A stretch of DNA of 7,043 bases from Fidelibacterota bacterium (GTDB lineage Bacteria; Fidelibacterota; JAANXI01), in NCBI GenBank assembly GCA_018263365.1, contig JAANXI010000095.1, positions 1 to 7,043 of the forward strand. Direction: 5' to 3'. Shown here in pieces: positions 1 to 5,124 of the stretch. Position 1 is the stretch's first letter. Each line of letters starts with the position of its first letter. The position numbers and the translations under genes are program-made. Under the pieces are notes generated by a model. That model made no database searches. It was not told the origin of the DNA and saw only the letters and a list, made by a program, of their open reading frames with translations.

Positions 1-919
1 GGACTGTTTTCGAATCTCGCTTATGTGACAGTACACCCCAGATGATGTTCGAGCCAATCGCTCCTACAATTTGATATAGCAGATACTTTCCGACGTAAGA
101 TTCCTGGATGCCAAAGACATCTTTAGCAAAGACGAGATAAAACGGAAGAATCATCAGGCTGAAACTCGCCAGATTCTCCACGATGATAAACCTGAGAACC
201 GCTGGATCGCGACGAATAACGTCCGGAACTTTTACCAGGAAATCCCTGAAACTTTCCCGGTTCGACTCTGCCGGTGACGGCGGTTCCCGGATGAACCAAA
301 ACGCTCCGGAGGCCACAATGAGCCCGCCGAAACCGATGGCGAGCGCCAGACTGTAATTGTTCGGAAACCGCATCGCATCCATGGAAAAAATCCTGGCAAC
401 CGCGATGCCACCCAGGAGGATAGCCAGGCTGCTCGTGAACTGTTTCGTGGCGTACAGGTTGCCCCGCTTTCCCTTGGGAACCAGTTTTCCGATGATATCC
501 GCGTAACTCAATCCGGCGAATCCGCCGCTGAAGGAGAACATAAAGACCCAGAAAAACAGGCTCGCTAAAACCATCCCCGGGGAATCAGTGGCGAAGAAAT
601 AAGTAAAGGCTGCCATGCCCAGGAACGCAGTGCTGCGCAGATAGATTCCTAGCAAAAGGAAGGGCTTTTTGTGGCGTCTGGGGTTTAGAAAATGCCCAAA
701 AAAGATGTTAAAAATAAACGGGACGCCCAGCATAATAGCGTAAAGTACTCCAAACAGTGTCTTTGAATCGGTGAGGTTGGTGACTAATGCCGGAAAAATC
801 GTGTTGAGATCCAGCATCGATTTTGTCAGCGCCAGGAAGAAGCCGTGCCAGATGAAAATCGCGTAAATAGCCGCCCGGGAATATTTTGATCGCGGCTGCA
901 TACCACTTATTAGAGTCAT
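1..919 (-). CDS. MFS-type transporter, N-terminal part (C-terminus beyond window edge)
   Basis: Reading the minus strand from the ATG at 919 gives 306 open codons to the window edge, so the C-terminal part is missing. The product is strongly hydrophobic, with about eight membrane segments visible (roughly residues 15-34, 55-75, 88-110, 115-137, 163-178, 190-210, 244-266, 274-297). A short basic loop after the second segment (GHFLNPRRHKKP, residues 75-86) sits where major facilitator proteins carry motif A (GxLaDrxGrr), in a degenerate form without the acidic residue. A long polar loop after the sixth segment (about 211-243) matches the central loop between the two six-helix halves. The expected role is secondary transport across the inner membrane; the substrate cannot be read. 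No clear Shine-Dalgarno precedes 919, and a second in-frame ATG at 901 is an alternative start. The gene is divergent from the TPR gene. Confidence 0.85.
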   Translation of the reverse strand, partial: MTLISGMQPRSKYSRAAIYAIFIWHGFFLALTKSMLDLNTIFPALVTNLTDSKTLFGVLYAIMLGVPFIFNIFFGHFLNPRRHKKPFLLLGIYLRSTAFLGMAAFTYFFATDSPGMVLASLFFWVFMFSFSGGFAGLSYADIIGKLVPKGKRGNLYATKQFTSSLAILLGGIAVARIFSMDAMRFPNNYSLALAIGFGGLIVASGAFWFIREPPSPAESNRESFRDFLVKVPDVIRRDPAVLRFIIVENLASFSLMILPFYLVFAKDVFGIQESYVGKYLLYQIVGAIGSNIIWGVLSHKRDSKTV

Positions 920-962
920 CTGAGAGCAAGAAGTCACAAGAATCGGTTATCGGAAACAGCAG

Positions 963-990
963 TTGCAACAGACCCGGATTTTCATAAATT
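963..990 (+). promoter_or_regulatory. Possible sigma70-like promoter for the TPR gene
   Basis: TTGCAA at 963-968 and TAAATT at 985-990 are separated by 16 bases. Each matches the -35 and -10 consensus at four of six positions. The site lies in the divergent spacer, upstream of the inverted repeat and about 106 bases before the TPR start codon. The match is weak and could be chance in an A+T-rich stretch. Confidence 0.2.
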
Positions 991-1023
991 ATTCTTTCTG
1001 CTTGTTACATATTCAACTCATTA

Positions 1024-1062
1024 TTCCACAAGGAGATCAGAACCGTTCGTGGTCTTGTGGAA
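1024..1062. repeat. 9-bp perfect inverted repeat in the divergent spacer (operator or leader hairpin)
   Basis: TTCCACAAG at 1024-1032 is the exact reverse complement of CTTGTGGAA at 1054-1062, with 21 bases between. Inside the spacer, ACCG/TGGT flanks a TTCG tetraloop (1042-1053), so as RNA it could fold into a two-part hairpin. It ends 34 bases before the TPR start codon and lacks a following T-run, so a terminator is unlikely. It could be a dyad operator for the divergent genes or a 5' leader structure. Confidence 0.5.
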
Positions 1063-1096
1063 AGCAGTCTGTTATTAACAAATTTCGGGGGAATTT

Positions 1097-2008
1097 ATGC
1101 GTGCATTGTGTGCAAAATATATCCTCTTGCTCTCCATCATCCTTGCGGCGAATACGGTCGTGTCGCAATCAGCGCTGGAGAAGGCACAATCCGCGGTCCA
1201 GGAAGGCGATTTTGCCAAAGCGGTGCAGGCGTATCAATCTGTTGTGAAAGAGAGCCCTGTTAACGCACGAGCGTGGTTTGGGCTGGGGAGAGCCCATCAC
1301 GGACTTGAGGAGTATGACGAAGCCATCGAAGCATACCAACAGGCAGACAGCCTGGGATTTTACCCGCAGTTTGTCCATTATAATATCGCCTGCTCTTATG
1401 CGCTTTCCGGGAATACGGACTCCGCAATCTCTCATCTGAAAAAAGCAACCCGAACCGGGTATTCAAATGTCGAACTGTTGCAGACTGATTCTGACCTCAA
1501 TTCCGTTCGAAGTCACCAGGAATTTACGCAGATTGTGGAGGAGACTGACCGCAATGCGCGCCCATGCGAGTACGATTCCGCGTACCGGCAGCTGGATTTC
1601 TGGATCGGCGAGTGGGAGGTGTACAATCCGCAGGGGCAGTTGGTCGGGCACAACCGGATTGAAAAATCGCTGAAAGGATGTATGCTCGTTGAAAACTGGA
1701 CCGGTGTCCGCGGATCTGAGGGGAAGAGTATCAATTTTTACCATTCGATTAAAGAGCAGTGGAAACAGCAATGGGTTGGAGCAAGCGGCTATATCATCGA
1801 ATACAGTGGAAAATTTGTTGACGGTGCAATGCGTTTCGAAGGGACACATGTAACCATCGACGGCTCAGCAAAAATGTCCCGAATGACCTTGACACCAAAA
1901 GAAAACGGCCACGTGCACCAGTTGATTGAGCAATCGACGGACCACGGGAAAACCTGGAAAACCTGGTTCGACGGTACCTACGTGCCTGCGGATTCTACTG
2001 AGGGGTGA
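1097..2008 (+). CDS. Secreted TPR protein with C-terminal DUF1579-like domain
   Basis: This 303-residue protein begins with a typical signal peptide: a basic start, a hydrophobic core at about residues 8-20, and a possible cleavage site after VVS23. There is no lipobox cysteine at that position, so a periplasmic or exported fate is likely. Residues 25-120 form tandem tetratricopeptide repeats (for example AWFGLGRAHHGLEEYDEAIEAY, split across 59-80), ending with a DSDLNSVRSHQEF segment often seen after TPRs in secreted proteins. Residues about 163-298 hold a beta-rich domain opening with LDFWIGEWEVYNPQG and later KGCMLVENW, resembling the DUF1579-like family; its role is unknown. TPRs usually mediate protein contacts. 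The start at 1097 has a purine-rich GGGGGA ribosome site at 1087-1092. The gene is followed by an 83-base spacer and may be co-transcribed with the zinc-ribbon gene. The biological function is not known. Confidence 0.88.
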   Translation: MRALCAKYILLLSIILAANTVVSQSALEKAQSAVQEGDFAKAVQAYQSVVKESPVNARAWFGLGRAHHGLEEYDEAIEAYQQADSLGFYPQFVHYNIACSYALSGNTDSAISHLKKATRTGYSNVELLQTDSDLNSVRSHQEFTQIVEETDRNARPCEYDSAYRQLDFWIGEWEVYNPQGQLVGHNRIEKSLKGCMLVENWTGVRGSEGKSINFYHSIKEQWKQQWVGASGYIIEYSGKFVDGAMRFEGTHVTIDGSAKMSRMTLTPKENGHVHQLIEQSTDHGKTWKTWFDGTYVPADSTEG

Positions 2009-2091
2009 GGCCCATTTATATCATCAAAAATTGCTGAAGTGTACGGACAGGAAAGAGAAGGATTTGATTATAAAGAGAATTTCTATCAAAG

Positions 2092-2541
2092 ATGGTTGTA
2101 AATTATCCCTGTCCAAATTGTGAGTATCGACTCGAGGGTTTATCTATGAAATGTCCGGTCTGTAATAAATCGATGATTATCCTGGAGCACGAAGGCATCG
2201 AAATCGATTATTGTACGCGGTGCAAGGGCTCCTGGTTTGATTCCGGTGAATTGGCGCTTCTGTTGCACGATGAACTGCGGCACGAGGAATCGCTGGAGCC
2301 GGCATTACTGAAAAAGGGAGCCCGATCATGTCCCAGGTGCGGAAAGCGGATGCGATACGGCAATTTTCCCAACACAAAAGTCGAAATTGATGTCTGTCCG
2401 GTTGATCGGGGCATCTGGCTGGACAAAGGCGAACTACAGGCTATTGCGAAGGCGCAAGGTGTTTCCGAATCCATGCAGCGTGTGCAGGTATTTTTGCACA
2501 ATGTATTCGGCTCACAAATTGAAGGTGAAAAGGAGGCGTAA
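2092..2541 (+). CDS. Zinc-ribbon protein with two TFIIB-type (zf-TFIIB) repeats
   Basis: With the start at 2092 the product is 149 residues, soluble and without membrane segments. Two copies of the zf-TFIIB pattern are visible. The first has CPVC (21-24), CTRC (41-44) and WFDSGEL (48-54). The second has CPRC (80-83), CPVD (102-105) and WLDKGEL (109-115), with the fourth cysteine replaced by Asp105. Such domains bind a structural zinc ion; the partner is unknown. The start is ambiguous. An internal ATG at 2146 has a good GAGGG site seven bases upstream and begins MKCPVC, the usual family start. The longer frame adds an extra CPNC (7-10) but has no good ribosome site. The stop codon directly abuts the lemA ATG, so translational coupling with lemA is likely, and the conserved lemA-htpX context suggests a role in the same membrane quality-control function. 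Confidence 0.88.
   Translation: MVVNYPCPNCEYRLEGLSMKCPVCNKSMIILEHEGIEIDYCTRCKGSWFDSGELALLLHDELRHEESLEPALLKKGARSCPRCGKRMRYGNFPNTKVEIDVCPVDRGIWLDKGELQAIAKAQGVSESMQRVQVFLHNVFGSQIEGEKEA
2134..2138 (+). promoter_or_regulatory. Internal ribosome binding site supporting a start at 2146
   Basis: GAGGG lies seven bases upstream of the in-frame ATG at 2146 and is better placed than anything before the ATG at 2092. If used, it shortens the zinc-ribbon protein to 131 residues and drops the first CPNC knuckle. Confidence 0.45.
2531..2536 (+). promoter_or_regulatory. Strong Shine-Dalgarno of lemA
   Basis: AGGAGG, the core consensus, sits five bases before the lemA ATG and lies inside the last codons of the zinc-ribbon gene. 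It fixes the lemA start and supports coupled translation of the two genes. Confidence 0.85.
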
Positions 2542-3093
2542 ATGGGTACGATTATCCTACTTGCTCTAATTGTACTAGTTGCTGCAATTGTCGTTGCCGC
2601 ATATAACGGACTCGTCCGGAAGCGGAATCAGGTGGAAAATGCCTGGTCACAGATTGACGTCCAGCTGAAACGCCGTCACGATCTCATTCCCAACCTGGTG
2701 GAGACCGCCAAGGGTTACATGAAGCATGAGCGGGATACCTTTGAAGAAATCACGAAAGCCAGAAATCTGGCGATGCAGGCGAACGGCGTTGCGGAGAATG
2801 CCAAAGCGGAAGGACAGTTAAACGAGGCGCTCAGCAGGTTTTTCCTGGTGGTCGAAAACTATCCGGACCTCAAGGCGAACGAAAATTTTCTCTTGTTGCA
2901 GGAAGAACTGACATCCACAGAGAATAAGGTGGGGTTCGCCCGGCAGTTCTATAATGATCAGGTGCTGACTCTGAACAACGCTATCGAGCAGTTCCCGTCG
3001 AATATCATCGCCGGGATGTTCAACTTCTCCAAGGCGGAATATTTTGAGCTGGAAACCCTGGAGGAACGCGACGTCCCGCAAGTCGAATTTTAA
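2542..3093 (+). CDS. lemA: LemA family membrane protein
   Basis: The 183-residue product matches the usual length and features of LemA. It has a short N-terminal exterior, one membrane helix at about residues 3-20, then the family signature YNGLVRKRNQVENAWSQID (21-39) and LKRRHDLIPNLVETAKGY (42-59). Further conserved blocks are ENYPDLKANENFLLLQEEL (105-123), TENKVGFARQFYND (126-139) and FPSNIIAGMFNF (151-162). The soluble part is predicted to be a helical bundle facing away from the cytoplasm. The molecular role of LemA is not settled; it is often encoded beside htpX, as here, which links it to membrane-protein turnover. The gene appears intact, and its start is fixed by a perfect AGGAGG. It abuts the zinc-ribbon gene upstream; downstream a 253-base spacer separates it from htpX. 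Confidence 0.96.
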   Translation: MGTIILLALIVLVAAIVVAAYNGLVRKRNQVENAWSQIDVQLKRRHDLIPNLVETAKGYMKHERDTFEEITKARNLAMQANGVAENAKAEGQLNEALSRFFLVVENYPDLKANENFLLLQEELTSTENKVGFARQFYNDQVLTLNNAIEQFPSNIIAGMFNFSKAEYFELETLEERDVPQVEF

Positions 3094-3095
3094 CT

Positions 3096-3115
3096 GAAAA
3101 ATTTATGAATTTTTC
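3096..3115 (+). terminator. AT-only hairpin directly after lemA (weak terminator candidate)
   Basis: GAAAAATT (3096-3103) and AATTTTTC (3108-3115) form a perfect 8-bp stem with a TATG loop, two bases after the lemA stop codon. The stem is nearly all A-T and there is no long T-run after it beyond the 3' arm itself, so as an intrinsic terminator it would be weak; it may instead protect the mRNA 3' end. Confidence 0.35.
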
Positions 3116-3169
3116 CTTCATTGTACTAGGTGTTCCTTCACAAAATAGTCATACAGGACGCGTGCCACT

Positions 3170-3269
3170 CTTCGACAAGTCATTCGACCCGGCTCATGAC
3201 GGGCTCAGAGTGACATTTCGAGGCGTCATCCTGTTTTTTAACCCGGCTTTTGACGGGAGCTTGTCGAAG
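3170..3269. repeat. Palindromic intergenic repeat element between lemA and htpX
   Basis: The 100-bp segment is bounded by perfect 10-bp inverted repeats, CTTCGACAAG (3170-3179) and CTTGTCGAAG (3260-3269). Inside are two direct-repeat units: GTCAT plus CCCGGCTCATGACGGG (3179-3203) and GTCAT plus CCCGGCTTTTGACGGG (3225-3257). The 16-base cores (3188-3203 and 3242-3257) differ at only two positions, and each is itself roughly palindromic (CCCG...CGGG). This resembles dispersed, non-coding REP- or MITE-like elements carrying CTTCGACAAG ends. No transposase is present. Whether other copies exist cannot be seen from this window. Its presence accounts for much of the unusually long lemA-htpX spacer. 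Confidence 0.65.
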
Positions 3270-3297
3270 GGTAGACGCCGGAAAAAGTTTCCCAAGT

Positions 3298-3327
3298 TTG
3301 AGCGACAAGAAAAAATACACTTATGAA
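3298..3327 (+). promoter_or_regulatory. Possible promoter for htpX downstream of the repeat
   Basis: TTGAGC (3298-3303) and TATGAA (3322-3327) are 18 bases apart, each four of six to the sigma70 consensus. They lie between the repeat element and the htpX start at 3347. This would let htpX be expressed apart from lemA, but the match is weak. Confidence 0.22.
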
Positions 3328-3346
3328 ATATTTGGACTAAATACCC

Positions 3347-4609
3347 ATGTGGGAAGCGATACGCGAAAATAAAACGAATTCTGTCATTCTGCTGATGGTT
3401 TTAGCGGTGGTACTTGCCGGACTTGGAGCGGTTATCGGCCTCTATTTTGCCGGCGCATCATCTATTGACGGACTCTTTTTCGGCATCGCCATTGCGATGG
3501 TGATCTGGATTATTATGCTGCTGACCAGTTTCTTTGGTGGAGAACAGATCCTGTTGCGAACGGCAGGAGCCAGGGAGGTGCAGCATTCAGAAGCACCCCA
3601 ACTCTTTAACATCGTTGAGGAAATGCAAATTGCATCCGGGTTATCCGCCCTGCCCAAGGTCTACATCATCGATACGCCGGAGCCGAATGCCTTTGCTGTG
3701 GGACGAAGTCCCGAACGCGCCGCCGTGGCGGTGACCTCAGGATTGATGGCGAAACTCAACCGGGATGAACTGCAGGGCGTGGTTGCACACGAGGTCGGCC
3801 ACATCGTGAACAGGGATACGCTGTTTATGACGATCGTCGGCGTGACCGTTGGTGCGGTGGTCATCATCTCCGACATGTTCCTCCGCGGGTTGTGGTATAG
3901 TTCCCGATCCCGGCGTAATCTGTCCAGAGATAACGGTAAAATGGGCGCCATCATCATGGTCGTCTCGATCCTCGCAGCGATTCTGGCGCCGTTGCTTGCT
4001 CAGATTATGTATTTTGCTTGTTCACGCAAGCGCGAGTACCTGGCCGATGCCAGCGCGGCTAAGTTTACCCGATATCCCGAGGGGCTGGCATCTGCACTGC
4101 AAAAAATCTCCGGTTACCAGGGAGACAACGTGGAAACCAGCCGAACACATGCCCCGATGTACATTGTGAATCCACTGGCGGCCAAAGGGAAGACTGGCGG
4201 TCTGTTCAGTACACATCCGTCGGTGGAAGACCGAATCCGCATACTCAGAGGTATGGGCGGAGATGCCTCATTTGCGCAGTACGAAGAGGCGTATAAATCA
4301 CTGCACCCCGGCGAAAAAATGATCGATAACCGTACATTGGTGGAATCTGAGCCGACGGAGACGAGGGAAGCATCCGCCGAGTCGACGAAAGCGAGTGAAA
4401 AGAAGAAATGGCGGGATGTCCAGAACATTCTGCAACAGGGCGAAGGGTATGGGATGCTCATGTGCATGTGTGGACTGAACATGAAGGTACCGCGGAATTT
4501 CGAAGATGAGACAATTGAGTGCCCAAAATGCGGCAGGGAAAACAGAGTCCCGGCGGAATTTTTGGCCGCCGCTGCCGCCCTGGAGCAGAGCAAAACCATT
4601 CACCAATGA
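3347..4609 (+). CDS. htpX: HtpX-like M48 membrane metalloprotease with C-terminal zinc ribbon
   Basis: This 420-residue protein is an HtpX-type peptidase, which degrades damaged or misfolded inner-membrane proteins with its active site facing the cytoplasm. Two N-terminal membrane helices (about 12-34 and 41-63) are followed by the catalytic motif HEVGH (148-152), where H148 and H152 bind zinc and E149 is the catalytic base. Two more hydrophobic segments (about 160-176, 199-220) precede REYLADASA, whose E230 is the third zinc ligand, and STHPSVEDRI (288-297), a conserved late motif. Usual HtpX proteins are close to 290 residues. Here about 115 more follow: a charged linker (about 320-355), then CMCG (373-376) and CPKCG (392-396), which form a four-cysteine zinc ribbon ending in VP. 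The start MWEAIRENKTNS is typical of the family, although the ribosome site is poor (GGA only, ten bases upstream). Confidence 0.95.
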   Translation: MWEAIRENKTNSVILLMVLAVVLAGLGAVIGLYFAGASSIDGLFFGIAIAMVIWIIMLLTSFFGGEQILLRTAGAREVQHSEAPQLFNIVEEMQIASGLSALPKVYIIDTPEPNAFAVGRSPERAAVAVTSGLMAKLNRDELQGVVAHEVGHIVNRDTLFMTIVGVTVGAVVIISDMFLRGLWYSSRSRRNLSRDNGKMGAIIMVVSILAAILAPLLAQIMYFACSRKREYLADASAAKFTRYPEGLASALQKISGYQGDNVETSRTHAPMYIVNPLAAKGKTGGLFSTHPSVEDRIRILRGMGGDASFAQYEEAYKSLHPGEKMIDNRTLVESEPTETREASAESTKASEKKKWRDVQNILQQGEGYGMLMCMCGLNMKVPRNFEDETIECPKCGRENRVPAEFLAAAAALEQSKTIHQ

Positions 4610-4648
4610 TTCCGAAGATCTCTCTGTTACCCAACTATTATTCCGAAG
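4609..4648 (+). repeat. Short direct repeat in the htpX-downstream spacer
   Basis: ATTCCGAAG occurs at 4609-4617, overlapping the htpX stop codon, and again at 4640-4648, where its end forms part of the AAGGAG ribosome site of the next gene. With only nine bases, chance is a serious alternative. Confidence 0.3.
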
Positions 4649-4659
4649 GAGAGTAGCTC

Positions 4660-5037
4660 ATGGACGCACCGATATTTTACACAAGTCTTGCGGAGTGGAG
4701 TAAAATACTGTTTTATGTCATTTTGGCACTTTTGGTTATTTACGGCTTGTACGCGAAATACGCACGCCGTTCCGATTCCTGGATAAACTGGATTCACCTT
4801 GCTGTTTTTCTCCATTTCCTGGTTGGCGCGTTTTACTCAGGGATTCGTATGGTCACCACTGATCCCTATGACCATATGATGATCCGGCGCTTCTTTGCCT
4901 GGGAGGCGTGGTTTAACTTCGCATGTGTGGCGTTTTATTTTCTATTGCTGCAATACCTGAGCGGCAGGTCTGACAGTTGTTCGGCAAGGGACGATACCAT
5001 GATTGATAAAGACCAGTCCGCACCAGGACGAGGTTAA
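4660..5037 (+). CDS. Small three-helix membrane protein, function unknown
   Basis: I do not recognise this 125-residue protein. It has three hydrophobic segments: about 15-33, 44-63 and 82-101. The first loop is basic (KYARRSDS, 33-40), and the second loop is polar with TTDPYDHMMIRR (66-77). The C-terminal 25 residues are hydrophilic and probably disordered. The many aromatic residues (Trp, Tyr, Phe) at the helix ends are typical of membrane-interface positions. No catalytic or metal-binding motif stands out. A clear ribosome site, GAAGGAGAG (4645-4653), precedes the ATG, and only 50 bases separate it from htpX, so it is probably in the same transcript. It might assist or be served by the protease, but that is only positional inference. 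Confidence 0.8.
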   Translation: MDAPIFYTSLAEWSKILFYVILALLVIYGLYAKYARRSDSWINWIHLAVFLHFLVGAFYSGIRMVTTDPYDHMMIRRFFAWEAWFNFACVAFYFLLLQYLSGRSDSCSARDDTMIDKDQSAPGRG

Positions 5038-5083
5038 GAATAATTTTCTATCGGGACTCTTCTGCAATTGTATTCTTTTTTTT
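5036..5083 (+). terminator. Candidate intrinsic terminator before pabBC
   Basis: AAGAATA (5036-5042) pairs perfectly with TATTCTT (5071-5077), and an inner AATT/AATT pairing can extend the stem with a bulge. Eight consecutive Ts follow the 3' arm (5076-5083). The stem is A-T rich, with a loop of about 20 bases or more, and starts inside the stop codon of the membrane-protein gene, so it is a weak but plausible end for the lemA-htpX transcript. Confidence 0.4.
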
Positions 5084-5124
5084 AATGTATTTGACAAAAA
5101 TGTTAAAAGAACGGACTCGCTGAA

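Noticed and set aside
2069..2074. TATAAA in the spacer before the zinc-ribbon gene
   Set aside because: There is no -35-like hexamer at suitable spacing, so it is not supported as a promoter.
2568..3130. Shared ATTGTACTAG near the lemA start and in the lemA-htpX spacer
   Set aside because: The match is about ten bases, one copy is inside coding sequence, and the flanks do not agree, so chance is the simplest explanation.
3105..3326. 73-codon open frame on the plus strand between lemA and htpX
   Set aside because: It starts in the loop of the post-lemA hairpin, has no ribosome site, and its codons run through the palindromic repeat element. The translation has no recognisable domain.
4114..4599. 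161-codon minus-strand open frame opposite htpX
   Set aside because: It lies wholly within htpX, which has clear catalytic motifs; the serine- and cysteine-rich translation is typical of an antisense shadow.
5091..5096. Perfect TTGACA upstream of pabBC
   Set aside because: No -10-like hexamer lies 16-18 bases downstream (the sequence there is GGACTC), and a transcript start would fall too close to or inside the gene. Not called a promoter.
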